Positions 14,499-28,833 of a DNA stretch of 64,000 nt are shown one piece after another. The stretch spans positions 3,349,001 to 3,413,000 of the forward strand of contig NC_132970.1 of assembly GCF_047496725.1 (NCBI RefSeq), in the 5' to 3' direction. Within the stretch, counting starts at the first letter, position 1. Each line of letters starts with the position of its first letter. Below the pieces are notes generated by a model. The model was not told where the DNA came from. It ran no database searches and saw only the letters and a program-made list of their open reading frames with translations. This DNA comes from Anoplolepis gracilipes. Its lineage: Eukaryota > Arthropoda > Insecta > Hymenoptera > Formicidae. Both the position numbers and the translations under genes were made by a program.

Positions 14499-16214
14499 CT
14501 GAAATAGAAAAAAATAACAGAAATGTAAATATTATGTCATTTTAATTAGTATATTAATATGTACATACAATTTTTGATACATATTTATATCATTTCGCAT
14601 CTGTAATTGTATAAAAATAATTTAGGTAAAAAAATATCGAAATTAACATCGTAATATTCGTAGAAAGCAGGAAATGGAACGTGGGAGTAACAAGAATAAA
14701 AAAAAGAGCAAAAGCAAGAAAAGTACGTAGGTGTATAGGGTGGTCAATATCGAGCGACCTACCCTGACGTAGTATCCCTTCATACTCCTCGTTTTACCAG
14801 TCTTCTCCTTCTCCTCCTGGCCCCCTTACCTTCCCTCCCTGTCTCTCTTCCATCTCGCGACAACTCACGATCATCAATATCCTTTATCACGATCTCCCAC
14901 TTACGTGGCTAAGTAGCGTGAATTTGTTTTGATGGCAGGTCGCTGTGCGTTTATCATACGTGTCATAATATTCCGCACGATAACTACGAAACTAGTGATT
15001 ATTCACTGATTCAATAATAAATTTATAATAGTTTTCTTTATTCAATATATCTTTCTGTTTCACTGAAATTAAATCTGTTTAAATAAAATATATTATTGAT
15101 ATATTATTGATATATGACTAACGTATGTCCTATTTAAATTATATATCTTTTGATGCGTACGCAATAGATATTTAAAGCTATTTATAACTCCATATATATA
15201 TATATGTTTATTTCCGCGAAATAACTACATATCTACCTACGCACGTTAGAGTCGATTAAACTTGATTTACCTGAATATTATTTTCATCACATACATTGAT
15301 TCAAATTGATTGGAAGAGTGAAAAGGGATAAGAGAACACAAGAGATATTGTGTGGCTCTTAACCCCTTTGATATTTTCACTCTTTGATCGTTGAAACAAA
15401 CAATGCGCGTAATTGAATTGCGTAATTTGACATTTTTAAGGTCATTGCGTAGGTATTTATGACTTATAAATATAGATAAAATTATGAAATTTCCTTTAAG
15501 AGAAATGAAATCTCACTGATTATTTTTCCACGTTGTAAAAGTGAGCAAGATAGAATCGTGATAGAATTTGTGACAAAATCTCAAAATCTAGGTTCATCTA
15601 AATTACGTCAGTTTCAATCCACTATTGATATTGATACATCATGATACTGCGGAGATAAACTTGCTTTAATCTAACCACAACGCTGGCCAAAGAATCGCGA
15701 ATTCGGAGATTTATTGACAGATAGGGCACGTCGAAGTCAATTTAGTACCAAGAGTTACGGATGCTTAGAGAACGAAATTAAAGAGGCAAATTTGATTTCC
15801 CCTCGACGACACAAACATATCACAAGCTCTTTCTATTTCACCGACAGTTCTCCTTATTCAATCAGCATTAGAAAATGTCAAAAAAGAAGCAAATAAGCTT
15901 GTGAGTTATAATATTATTTAGAAAAGAAGAGAGAAATAAAAAGTGAAGAAAATATATATTTACTTCTTTTTTTGCCATTAACTCTCTTCATTCCGTAATA
16001 ATTTGGAGGTATGACTGGACATTAAATATTTTGTTTTTGTCTTTAAATATTTATTAGCAGTTTATTGCGATGAATTATGCAATAGAGAATTATACGTACA
16101 ATGTAAAATAAACACGATTAATAAGCACTTGGGAAACATTGTATTCGACGTCAATGATCTGCATAATGTGTATGTATTGTTTTGTTGTAACATATGAATC
16201 GATTGCGATATCGA

Positions 16215-16272
<58 letters not shown>

Positions 16273-19031
16273 GCTTGGTTACACACATTACTATTATAAA
16301 GCGCACATTCTCGTTGTGCTCAATATCCAAGTTATAAGCTTTATAATTATAGATATAATTAATCGTTTAATACTTACTTGACGTAGAATAATGCCTCGTA
16401 CACACTTAGTGCACACAAGTCAAGTACATAAATAATATTAGAATACAGTGTTTTTCATCTACATTATTCTCTGCACATTGTCTGAGAACATTTTTACTGT
16501 TTGCCTTTCACGACTCAACTGATTATAAACATATTATTGTTTGGTAACAAAAATCTTTGCTCGAAGGAATTTGTTTGTTTATATGACGATATTTGATCTA
16601 CGAACTTTCGACTATTCGGCGTTTATGTTTCCAGCAAACGACAACAAATTGTCTTCATATAAATTTTACGTACAATCCACGAAGTAATATCTGCGAATAA
16701 TTTATATATACTACTATAGTATATAGTTTTCATTATACGTTCGCACGACAGACTATAACTCTTACGTAATGTAAAAAAAAGTCGGCATTTATAATAAATC
16801 GCGAAATTATAAAACAATAATGACGTAATCGGTTTTTTATTAATAAGCACAAATGTCTGAATTAAACGGAAGAGCGAGTTTATAACGCTCGCTATGATAC
16901 ACAGCATGAAAAATATATGTGTCACTTGCCTATCAAACGTTTCTAATGGCCAAGATTATTTCGTTCTCGCTGCTTCCGTCTCAATATGATACAAATGAAC
17001 GTGCGATGAGTACGATTTAACGCGTGCGTATAGAACAGCTGCTAAAATAGAATCCATCCGAGCGATTTGTTTAACGATTTATTACATATGTGTGCGATAC
17101 TGTGCGCGCAAATTACGTAACACGATAAAATCATAAAAATACACGAGGACATGTTATCGTGTTACTCGTTTCAATTATTTTCTGCTCGAACTTGACAAAA
17201 TTTTGAAACAAAACTTCTCGCATAGTCTCTATTCAATCAATTAACGCATTTCATCATTTTACACGTGTATCAATTTGTAAATCAAAGACGTATACATGTA
17301 CCTATGATAGAGCCAGTATTTTATCAGTAAGTTGAGGACAAAAATTGATTTGATTAACACTGAAAAGATATTTGATTTATCTCAATACTTTTTTTTCTCA
17401 ATAAAATATCACTGTAAGATGAGAGATATAATATGAGAAGAATATATACAACATATACTCTCCCTTACCTCTGTAAAAGAAACTATCTTTTTGAATCTTA
17501 AGCCACGTTTTTACAGCCTCGTCCGTATCATAGTAAAAATATACAAACTCTTAGTCTGCGTACAATATATGTCATTGGAGTTTTCGTTCCGTTCTGATGT
17601 CGACGCAGAGTCGGAAAGCCGACACAACCCTCCTATTCCTTTTACCCTTATCCCTAGTGCCAATAACCCCGGTTACTCTATTCTAGAGTTACATCATACA
17701 ACGTAACTATAGACGCGCTTCTATCATTGAATCAATAAATACCTGCCTGACCGTGTTGGGATACTTGGCGGCCCTATTCCGAGAAAATGTCTAAAAAATA
17801 AAAGAATAACCGCTTAACTTTTTACCGCATCGGAAAAATGTCTACATGCGCTCACAGATTTTTTTATTGTCGTCGATTAATTCAAAAATGGATATCGTTT
17901 GAATTGAATATTGAAAAATACAATATGTTATTTCAGAAACATGTGGCAACAACTGATGCATTCTTAAAATATATTCTCTTGCGCACAAACGTGACAAATG
18001 ATATGTGTTAAATGATCTCGTAAATAAATTATCTTAAGCAATCGCTACATTATTAGATCGTTGATATATGACACACGACGTCGAGTGATTGCGCGCATAT
18101 AAATTGAAACTGTCAAGTTTTTACTTGAGCTATTCAACAATACGTCCCAGTCATATACGAGACAGATTTTATAATTATCCATAATTCATTCTACATTAAA
18201 AAATCTACTTTTTATAAAAATTTATTATAATCTTTCATAAAGAGACAAGTACATATGTGTATCTGTGTTCCGATGTTTGCGCGCACGACTTGTAGTTTTT
18301 TTATTAATTACTTCCTACTTTTGCTATTTCCAATAGCTACATTTTATCTATAACTTTTGCTATTTGCAATAATCTATTATTAGTCCCAAATGCTGTTTTG
18401 ACAGAAACAAATAGGGGAGAATTGCCAATATCGTACTGGTCTTCTATCTCGTCAATTTCTTTATAATTAATGAGTTACAATAAAACAGTAAAAATATGAA
18501 ATAAATAAATAATGAGAAATATAGAGAAAAAATTGTTTAATTACATTTTATGTGTGCTGGAAACATTTAAAAAAATTAGGTACAATTGATGTAACTTGTG
18601 ACCAACTTATTTTAGCTGATAATTTAATAATGCAGCTTTATTTGATCGTTATATTTTGTTAAAAGATTTATTGTAGAATATTTTATATTTATCTTTTGTA
18701 TATATTACATTTATTGTAAAGGTTAAATCATAATAATAAATAAATCGATCATGTTTCCTAAATCGTACCCACCACAAGGATTCTTAAATTGTACTAATAT
18801 ACTTTAAGAAAATTTTGTATCAAAAAAGTAAAAATTTACTATTGTTACTTATAAATATGTTATTTAATAATTATTATTTTATGTTAATACTTTTTTCCTT
18901 ATTTGTTATTGATAAAATGTAATTTAATAATAGATGAATTAATATTAACATAAATATGTGTATTTCTTAATTATTATATGTTGGATATTTCTCGTTATTT
19001 GTTCTTAATATATATAAATATGTATTAATAT
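14499..19031. other. AT-rich intronic DNA, no gene seen
   Basis: AT-rich unique sequence with a (TA)n microsatellite at about 16,216-16,266. No supported gene or RNA. Confidence 0.5.
16216..16266. repeat. (TA)n microsatellite
   Basis: About 25 TA units. Confidence 0.95.
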
Positions 19032-19625
19032 AAACAAAATTTTAATAAAAGCTAAAAAACAGAATCAAACAACTGTACGGACGAGCAAATTTATATTCAA
19101 TATTCAAATTTGAAATTTATTACATTGCCAAACGTTTCGATTGCTTAAGATCCTCCTCAGTGACGTACTATAATTAAACCATAACATAAAATATACATAA
19201 AATATAATATCGAAAATAAACTAAAATAACCATATCAAGCTTGCATTAATAAAATTAAAATAAAAAGAATTAATTAATTTTCATTTCCTGTTATAATATT
19301 GTTTACCTTCTAAATTTATTTTTCTTGATCACCGTTTTATTCACGATCTCAAGATATGTATTTATTTTATTGAACTTCTTTGTTTTATAATTTTAAATTT
19401 AATTTCATTAACGCAAGATTGATATGATTATTCTAATTTAGTCTCGATATATTTATATTTTATTTAAAAGTTTAATATTTGTACGCTACTAAGGAGAATC
19501 CTAAAATAAAGTCAAAATGCTTGGCAATGTAATGAATTTTACATTTGAATAGTGAATATAGATTCGCTCGCTCTTACATCAGTTGTTTGGCTCTGTTTTT
19601 TGGTCTTTATTATAATTTTGTTTAG
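19032..19625. mobile_element. Inverted-repeat element with hammerhead-like motif
   Basis: Left arm 19,032 to about 19,165 and right arm about 19,490-19,625 are diverged reverse complements of each other. Shared blocks include TTGGCAATGTAATAAA-type and GTTTGATTCTGTTTTTT-type words. Each arm contains a version of CTGAGGAGGATC...ATCGAAACG, on the minus strand in the left arm and decayed on the plus strand in the right arm. No protein is encoded. It may be two inverted copies of one non-autonomous retroelement or one palindromic element. Confidence 0.6.
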
Positions 19626-20027
19626 ATTATGTGTATTATCATAGCATATGCCAAATTTTGGTATTTTATTTAAATATATATTAGTAAATCGGGGTGTCCA
19701 ATCTTATAAAAAAATTCCCTAATTTTCCACGTATTTTTGTTTAAAATTCTAAGTGAAAAGAATATTTTCAAAACTTTTTAATACAAGTTTCTCTAAAATA
19801 AATTTTTTTATTACATGTATTTTCTAATGTTTTTCAATCATGCGAAGGAAGAACGCGGAGCCTCTCAAGTTTCAATGCTAGATTTATAATAAATGTACTA
19901 AAATTGAATAACTTTCATAAGATAATTTTTCATTTAAGTACAATTTTTATTTTCTTATCATTAAAAGTTATAAAGAGTATGTACTTCATATTCAATGTTA
20001 TCATATGTTAAGGCATTAAATATATAA

Positions 20028-20078
<51 letters not shown>

Positions 20079-20144
20079 CATGCATACATACATATCATAT
20101 CATATATATATATATATATATATATGCGTGTGTGTGTATTTATA

Positions 20145-20400
20145 CGGGACAAACTGAGACGTCAAGTTCACGTTGTCTCACTTTATCTGCCGACAATTTT
20201 TTAAACATTTCTTGCCAGATTTTAAGCGTTTAAGAATTTCACAATAGTTATACAAAAAGTTCTATATATATGTGTAAAAATGATTAAAATATTAATTAAA
20301 CAAATTAAATTGTCAAATTAAACGCTAATCATATTTCGATAATTCTATTAATGAGACTTCGTGTTATTCTGCAATTACTTTTAACTTTTAGAGAGAGAGG

Positions 20401-20454
<54 letters not shown>

Positions 20455-21722
20455 GAGAGAGAGAGAGAGAGAGGAGGGGGAGAGAGTTATATATATAAAA
20501 ATTATTAGAATATTTATTAAACAAATTACAAAATAGATCGCCTAAAACGCCAAATAATATATAAATATCGAGATATTTATCGTATTTTGATAGTTCTATC
20601 GACTTTAAATGAGATTTCATGTCAGTCTATAATCATTTTAATTTCTAGAGAGGGTCTATGTGTAATTTCCAGAGATTTCTATCCGTAAAAATTATTACAA
20701 TATATTTATTAAGCAAATTGGATTGACCGAGACACCAAACATACAAATATTGATTGTGAGATGAGGCGCTGATCATATTTCGTGATCGAATGTTCTATAG
20801 ATTTTAAATGAGATTTTGTGTTATTTTTTTATGTCGTTCCGCAATCATTTATACTTTTTGAATAAAGTTCTAGATATGCGTAAAAAATGGTTAGAATATT
20901 TATTAGATATCAAAACGTCATTATAACACGAATCTCATTTACGTCCAGTATCTCGGGCGATCTAATTTATATAATTATCTAATATAATATTCTATTTATT
21001 CTATTTATTAATATAAATATTTAATATAATATAAGATGTTTTTCCCCGTAATACGCTTCGTGCCACATGTGTTTATTTTCCGTATTCTTTACTTCGCGAC
21101 AAAATAATATAATAATTTTTCTCTACACGGAGAAAATATAATAAAAATTGAATATATAATATTTGTAATCGTGGAATATATTAACATATATACAAGAAAT
21201 GACGCGCGATATTTTTATTCAATAATATAGACAGATATTATATACGAGTATTGTTTTATGAAGGAATATTGCAATTATTCAAATATTTTTATGTACAAAC
21301 AAATAATCGTTAATCTATAATAGAACAAATATATAATTTAACATTTTTACATTTTGTACAAAAAAGATCATTAATGCCTTTACACATAAATTTATGTACA
21401 TATTGGAACATTTTCCATATATGTATATACAAATATATAAATGTATTGATATGCATAAATTCATTTATAAAAGCATTAATGACGCCTTCTGTACATGTGC
21501 ATAATTAATTTATTATAGACGAGCGGAGACACGAGTGTCTCAGTATGTCCGATATCTCGAATGATTTAATTGTTTAATTAATATTCTAATAATTTTTACA
21601 CAGAGAACTTTTTGTAAAACTATCGTAGAATTTTCCAGCACTTAAAATCTTATAAGAAATGCTAAACAAATCGTCAACAAGCAAAGCAAGACGTAGTAAA
21701 TTTGACATCTCAGTTTGTCTCG
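20145..21722. mobile_element. Foldback-type element with internal tandem repeats
   Basis: The ends GGGACAAACTGAGACGTCAA (left) and the reverse complement GAGACAAACTGAGATGTCAA (right) begin long imperfect inverted arms. These are about 20,145-20,320 and 21,560-21,722. Between them, three to four diverged direct repeats of roughly 220 bp share the words TTATTAGAATATTTATTAAACAAAT and AATGAGATTT. A (GA)n array at about 20,391-20,487 sits in one unit. There is no transposase. Long TIRs enclosing tandem repeats are the hallmark of Foldback elements; the class assignment is inference. Confidence 0.6.
20391..20487. repeat. (GA)n microsatellite
   Basis: A long GA array with a few GGA interruptions, inside the foldback element. 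The ERERER-type frames across it are artefacts. Confidence 0.95.
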
Positions 21723-24150
21723 AGCCATTTTTTTGTTTAATACTCAGAACTATTATTGTTTAATTTTAGCAAAAACTCTAGAAAAATACTTTATTAAAAT
21801 AAAGCCAAAACTATCAACAATTAATGAGTTTCCACGAAGTGAGATGCCAGTTTCACATACACGACTGACTGTTTACAAGATGAAAAGTAAAATTATCAAA
21901 AAAAGAATTTTCGAAAAAATTTCCTGAATCTCAATGAAATTCCATGAGATTTCCCTGATTTTTCCAAATACAAAAGAAATCCCTGAATATTCCCAGTTTC
22001 TCATGTTTTTCCAGGAAGTAGATACGCTGGTAAGTGATTTCTTTTCTTATCTATATTTATTTTATTTCCATTCGCAAATTTACAACTTTTAAAGGAGGTG
22101 TCGTTTTGGAAACCGATAGGTATGATTTAGAAGATTGCTTAAATCGTACTTTTTACATTATGTTATAAAAAGATGAAACATCTAATAGTAAGTGTCTCAA
22201 ACATGAAAAAATTAAAAAGCTCAATATTAATTTGCGTACAAATTGGTGCCAAATAAAAAATATTATATAATGCAAAATATTTTAAGTGGCACAACATTGA
22301 CAACTCTCCTCTAATAATAAGCTTTCATTTCATGTATTATTCAATGCTCAAATTGCCCGAAAAAAGTGGGCCAAAGTGCCGGGTGTTCTTTATGTTGCTT
22401 GGCTAATTAAATTATTTATTTATGAACAAATAGAATATTTCATAAAGTAAATTTGTGGCTATTCATCTATGTAACTGCTTTCAGTAATCGTACGAAATCA
22501 ACGGCGATATAATTTGAGGATCACTGTCAAACCAAACAACTCCCCGTATCATGAAACCTCTTTTTCTTTCTTCTATCATCCCCTCGCGCTTGTACCTTAT
22601 CCATCCTAGCAGGATGCTCCGGAATCGAGACGGTATATTCGCTACCATGTGAATCATATATGATGCCAACCCAACCTGAACATAAAACACTACCGCAGAC
22701 ACCATATGGTTATGAGCGCGGCTTTTGTATGGTGGTTTAACCTCATTTCGCCAACTTTAAGACCGCTTATCGCTGGAGACGACATTGCTAGCGAGGACGT
22801 AAAAACCAAGAACTAGGTCAACGATAATTTTCGAGTTACATTACATTTTTACGTACTAATAGACTCTACATATGTAGCCTTTATTCCTAAAATTATTCGT
22901 GTTACGTAAACGTATTATATAACGTAATCAATTAGACGTAAAATAAATAAAATATTTTTTTTTAAATATATATCTTAAAATGTATCAAGAACAGATAAGA
23001 AAGGTATTTCAGGTTTTAAGAGTATATTATATAATAAGAATAGTTTATTTTTTTAATCCAAAGGGAAATATTTTTGTGATGTTTATCGTCAAGTGATATA
23101 TGTAAGAAGGAACAGTTTTGAAAGAAACAGTTCAGGCAATCTATATTTTAATAAAGTTAGAAACGTAAGGCGTAATAGAGCCGAATATAATAATATAATT
23201 AAGTATAAAAATAAAATAAGAATCTATATTTTATTTTACATTTTTTCCCACAGATCTCGTAAGACAATCGAGTAAATTTACGCAATCGATGAAAAGATCG
23301 CACAAGATGCCATGCAATAAAGGAGATTTCACGAAATTACTCATAACGCGAAAATAGCAATATAAAAAAGTGTTAGTATTTATTAAGAGTTAAATATAAA
23401 TAAAAATAAAAAAAGAAGATAGATCTTATTGCAATGACCAAAGATAAAGAAACGATAACAAACGGATATAACTTTGAGATAAGCTGAATACTGATAAGGG
23501 AATCTTATGGACAATCTTATTAGCATAATATAATTCCTCAATTTAAGCTTATCTTACATATAGTAATATCTACTTATCGCAGTAAAAATTGACTTAAAAA
23601 AAATAACTACCATATTATCGTGTCAAGAAACTGAACATACGATAATGGTCATGCATTGCATTGAAATCAACGTAACTAACAAAAGTTTTCGACATCAAAT
23701 ATTGAATTTAAATAATATATTGAAATCAAACGAAAAATCATAATAATTTTTTCATTAAGTATTGATACATTTTACATTAGCGTGATTATTCTCATTATAT
23801 ATATATAATAAATTATATATATGTAAAGTTAAAATTTATTTTTTTGTCACTCCTATTTAATTTTTCGTTAGAAAGTGGAATAAAACTTAAAATAAATAAA
23901 TTTATCTATCCTTATGCACCTATCCTTGCGCACCTATTGTTTGTACAAAGCATCCGAAAATCAACAAGAATATCTATCCTGCATTCCATTCGCACTATCT
24001 TCTTCTAACAAGCCTAATATTTCATGTACCATACAAGTTTATCGGCTGTATCGATTAGTTATCAAATAAGAATTTTTGAAATTTCAAAAATTTCTTCGCA
24101 TAACCAATCGGTGCATATCTGACAAACACGCGATAAATAAAATATCAGCT
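21723..24150. other. Intronic DNA, one GC-richer patch
   Basis: AT-rich, apart from about 22,480-22,830, which has balanced composition and contains the candidate exon at 22,596-22,675. No other feature was recognised. Confidence 0.45.
22596..22675 (-). other. Weak candidate coding exon
   Basis: The minus strand has an acceptor (ttatgttcag), 80 nt, then the donor GTACAAG. Two frames are open. One reads WVGIIYDSHGSEYTV... and ends HPARMDK; the other reads VGLASYMIHMV.... Its local base composition is less AT-rich than the flanks. The family is unknown. Confidence 0.2.
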
Positions 24151-24151
24151 T

Positions 24152-24305
24152 ATGACTAAGTTGAAAACCGCTGTGGAACGCTCAGCTGGAGCTCTGACAC
24201 GAGGAACTCGCAGAGGAAGAGAGGGACGAAGAGACGGCAACAGCGCTCGACGGACGGGTGGCACCACTTCCCCGCGCACGCGAGCAAGTAAGCAAGCAAG
24301 CAAAC

Positions 24306-24336
<31 letters not shown>

Positions 24337-24840
24337 TTTTGAAGGAAGAGCAAATGCAAAGGAGGGAGAGAAAGAAAGCAGAAGAGAAGTAAACGTGTCG
24401 AAAAGAGAGAAACACACGAAAACGTGTATTCGTATATTCGCATTCGAGGCCTGACACAGAGGGTTAGATCGCGGGGAGTGAAAAGAGAGGAAAAGGGAAA
24501 AATAGATAGTGAGATCTACTGCAAGAAAGGAGAGAAACTGAAGGTAGAAACGAACGAGAGAGTGCATCGCGTGAAATGTTACCGCACGCACGCGCATGCG
24601 AACGAGTATCTCACTCGATTCCTTCCCCTCCACCGTGTTCCATATCTCTCTACGACGCGCGATTCCGTCACAATTGGTGAACTATTCGACGACACGTACG
24701 AGTCGCATCTGGCTCGATCGCGCACAGCTCTTGTAACGCGCCGTGAAGGAGTTCGGCGCCAGGAAGTTGAACGGAGCGATGGATATTTTTGCACGATTCT
24801 TCGTGTCGTTCTCCCCTTCACTAACACGTTTCGAGAATGA
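24152..24840. other. GC-richer, purine-biased intronic island
   Basis: A purine-rich plus strand with many CG dinucleotides and a (CACATA)n patch at about 24,303-24,336. Overlapping open frames on both strands (up to 162 codons) are Arg/Lys/Glu-rich, or Ser/Leu-rich on the opposite strand. That pattern comes from base composition rather than coding. It is a candidate regulatory island. Confidence 0.35.
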
Positions 24841-26950
24841 CGCGCAGTCTCCAACATACTCAACATCAACTATAAACTAGATTATAGGTCGATATATTCA
24901 TCAAGACATTTCAGGTATAGAATATCTTCTACGTATTTTATTTGAATTTTATTTGAATTTTATCAATTATTAATGTGGGTTCTTTCTTTTTTCGATTATG
25001 TATATCCGAAATGAAGTATTAAAATTTTAATAAGATACCACCATAAAGAGAAGGCGCTTATCTTTCTCTTTCTCTTGTACGTATCTTTGTTATATTGCTC
25101 ATCCGCAGAGAACGGAGAAAGTTTCCCGTGCGAGTCACGCAAAAGCGCGGGGGAATCATGAAGACGACGGATGTGCAATGTATGAAGGTTACGCAACATC
25201 CGTTTTACCGAAGCCACGTCGATTGTAAAAAGAAAGGAAACTGCGGGGACCATGATTATATTGTCGTTGCTGAAACGAGAGAGGGGAACTGGCTTACTTA
25301 TTAAACCGGCGATTTTGTGCCGAGTAACCTGGTTTCGATTCCATGACAATAGGGGGTGTGTACACGTGTACGCAAATGAAGGAATTTGCATGCAAAGATC
25401 CTGACAAATTATCCGACATGTGCATTTCTATATTAATATTCGTTCACAATTTTTTCCCATCGCAAAATATTATTGATAATAATTATTATTTTATGAACAA
25501 TTATGTACAAATTTTTCAAAAGCAGGAAACGGCGACAGAAATCAAAATATATAATAAATCTAATATATGTATAAATAAATAAATTGTTCAAATAGATAAT
25601 ATATAAATTGATAAAAAACGATAATTTTTTTTAGATAAAATTAGATATTCATATCAATCGCTCTGTATGATGGGACTCACGGATCGATATTAACGCCTGA
25701 ATTATTTCCTCAAGTGTTACTCATATAGTAGCAAGCGAAATGGTGAACCTTATTTATCATTCAAATGATAACTTTGTAATTCGCGGTGCTCGACGGTTTC
25801 TGTATCCGCACGTGAAATTATTAACATTGTTAATGTGTTCAGTGTAAACATGAACCAATCTGGCGTACAGATTTGACAATAATTTTCCGCGCTCGCATGA
25901 TGCTAGATCAAATGTTTTACAGTGCTTTATAATTACGCATGTAAATCAATTAGTAGATTATCGACTATAATGATTTTACTATTTTTGTAATGATTCGATC
26001 TGCTGTTTAAATTATGTCTATATATAATTGTGACTTAAGGAAAAAGCCACACAGTATTAATTAAATATCTGTGAATAATTTCCTTTTTAAAATATTTAAA
26101 AATTATTCAGTATTATAATAAGACGGTTATTAATTTTTAAAATTAATTTCTGAAACCTTCTACATAAAGATTATGGGTAAATTAAATCTGAGAAAAGTAT
26201 TACATGTCAAGAGCGTTCGTCTTATTTGTATACCTATTTTCATAAGTATTATACATATGTAAGAGCTCATAAATGATAAAAGAGTGAGGAATATATTCAG
26301 GATTCAGGATGAAAATTGCATTATTATTCCGATGGTATCCCCTACAATGGCGATGCTCTTCCTTCCTCTCTTTGATTCCGTCAGGAGAAGCCAACGTGAA
26401 TACGCGTAACAAAGAACTCACGCTGAGTAGCTTGAATTGAGACTGTATTGTCTACATTTGTGAGTTCGATTTTTTTTCAATGTAGAATAGACGTTGTTAT
26501 GTCGAGAAATCCCCAAAAGTTTTCTAAACGGTGCGGTGAAATGAAACCGTATGGTCAATGACCACGGAATCTTTTTTAAACTAGACGTATTATATGTATA
26601 TACATTATATACATATACAGAGGGTCCTATATATGTATCCTGTCACTTAATCTAAACATTTTTTAACCAATTTTTCTCTAATATACGTGTTAACGTGAGA
26701 TCGATTTTTAAATTCCAAAAAACTTCAGCTAATCTTTATGGAACTTGCGATTATTTAAATATTTGATATATTGGTCATTTCAAAGTCACTGCAATAAAAT
26801 GTTAACTAGAGAGGAAGATTTGCAGCAGGGTATTATGGTTATTATGCTTTACTTAACGTTTCGTTGAGTATTCTTTTCCAAGAAACAGTTTCACAAATTG
26901 TTCGAGTTAGAAGATTTCTAATTAGACTTAAATGTTTTCGCGACGTGCAT

Positions 26951-27010
<60 letters not shown>

Positions 27011-27060
27011 GCTGTAGGGCCATCAATGTCGCAGCATTATCGTCGGCGTATCCGTAACTT
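24841..27060. other. Intronic DNA, no gene seen
   Basis: AT-rich sequence with a (TA)n microsatellite at about 26,957-27,009. A 131-codon minus frame at 24,996-25,391 lacks recognisable domains and is treated as chance. Confidence 0.45.
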
Positions 27061-28470
27061 CATCTACGCGTAACGCGTTTCGTCATTCCGACGCGCGATG
27101 GATTCCGTATTTTTTTGCCATTAAAACGTACGTCACTAGAAGCGGTAATGAAAGTCGTGCGCGATAGAAGCGCGGCGCACCTGGCGCGGTAAATCGTTAC
27201 ACACGTCGGTTGCAACGCGCAGCGATCCTTTTATTGCGGAACATTTATTTTCTTCATATACGATCTCGGAGAGTGGACTGGTGCGTTAACGCGCTCTCCC
27301 GCCACCGGGTGTGTCTATACAATGACTATTTTTTTTTTTTTTTCACGTATGACTAGCATTTCGACCATCGTAGCAATCGTAGAATAATCTGCATTTTTTT
27401 TTTAAATTATAGATAGTCGGATATAATTAAGCAAACGTGATTGAATAAAATGATGACGAAGTAAATCGATCGCTGTCTGCGGTTGTTTTAAGGAAGCCGA
27501 TCTCAGCTCTTTGCCAGAAATACCGTATTCACGAACGCACGAGCCATCTAACTTGTACGTGACCGGCCAGATTAAACCTGTCTCTCATTACACGAGCACT
27601 CGAGAGCGAGCCATGTGTCCGCGAGTGAACAGCCGAGAGGAGATATCAGTGGAATGTATACGGGGGTCACCCGGCGCTTAAAGCCCCTAAAATTTATGTT
27701 AGTATCTCGTACACAAGTCTGACTCGTATATAAAAATGTCAGTCGACAAGTTATTTTTATGATTTAACGCTCTTTATGAAAAGCAGTCCTAAAATACGTG
27801 ATACGAAAATCGATCTTAAACTGCAAGGACATCTTCGTAAAATCACGCATCGTAAGGAAACCGTTAAATGCCGGGTAGTCGAAATCGGACGGCGATACGT
27901 TTTTGAAGCGATCACGAGATCTGGAAAGCCTCAAGGCCGCAGAAAAGGGATCGCCCGAAGCCGTATGCGTCATACATCCGGAATGTAACACCCTCCGTCT
28001 TGTCGGAGCGCAGCCGTAAAGGGGCAAACGTCTCGGCGAACATTATGATTCGACCGGTCGACGCGACACACAAACATCGCTGGCTGCCGGTCGACGCGTG
28101 TGTCTGGTCGTGTTTCGTTTTCGCACCGTAGAGAAACGCACATTTTCGGGGTCCCGACGTTCACCGGTCCGTGCTTCATCGGCGGCAGATTCGCTCCCGT
28201 GTTTATTGTGTGCCAAGGAGAGGCCACCCAGCCAAGAGAAAGATAGAGATTCGTCGCTCACTCGATACCATCATCGGACAAACGCTCACACATGTACGAA
28301 CGAGAGAAGCCCGAACCTTCGCACGCATGTATGCACGCACTATAGGAACGCGCTCACGCAGTGTCCGCGAGCAATTCTCCGAACGAAAATTCCGAAGGAA
28401 AATCTCCTTCGTGAAAATGGCCCCATTATATCATTTTATAGAAACCGTCATCTCTCTTTTCATTCTCTAA
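27061..28470. other. GC-richer CpG island in the intron
   Basis: CpG-dense DNA (repeated gcgcg, cgtcg and tcgacg words) over about 1.4 kb. Several frames of 60-134 codons overlap on both strands, none with a recognisable domain. This is the largest balanced-composition island in the presumed intron and could be an internal promoter or enhancer. Confidence 0.35.
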
Positions 28471-28551
28471 AATGGATATGCATAAAACGAATAAACATGT
28501 AATTTTTACATCAAGCAAAAAAATCTTTTATTAGAAAATGAGCCTGTATTG

Positions 28552-28833
28552 TAGGGAAACGTGGGGTAGAACGGCCAACGTAAGCATTGAGCAAGTTTTC
28601 AACATATTGAAAAAAAAAATAAATCGATCTCATTTTTACTAAAAATATTCTTTGGAATATCTATTATAATTTATAACACCTTTCAACTAAAAATATTGCG
28701 ATCACTGATAACAGCACGAAAGAGACACCTAATAGCAATAATTGCAACATATTTCATGGTAGCATCTCTGTAAAAAGATATCGATTCTGTATCATTGTAC
28801 CCCGCGGTGCCGTTCTACCCCACGTTCCCCTAT
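28552..28833. mobile_element. TIR element (MITE) of ~280 bp
   Basis: The terminal inverted repeats TAGGGAAACGTGGGGTAGAA (left) and its near-perfect reverse complement (right, ending ...CCCCACGTTCCCCTA) are about 24 bp long. The word GTATTG lies directly outside the left end (28,546-28,551) and again two bases outside the right end (28,835-28,840). This suggests a diverged ~8-bp target duplication. There is no coding capacity. Confidence 0.75.

Noticed and set aside
14491..14501. U1 snRNA-like word (acttacct)
   Set aside because: It is the reverse complement of splice-site sequence; the rest of U1 is absent.
20351..20536. ER-repeat protein
   Set aside because: Translation of the (GA)n microsatellite.
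24145..24633. 162-codon minus frame plus overlapping plus-strand frames
   Set aside because: Low-complexity, compositionally driven translations on both strands; no domain and no splice logic.
25319..25345. tRNA T-loop-like word (tggtttcgattcc)
   Set aside because: No matching acceptor, D or anticodon arms upstream.
24996..25391. 131-codon minus frame
   Set aside because: No domain, no splice sites at its limits, and no sign of codon bias.
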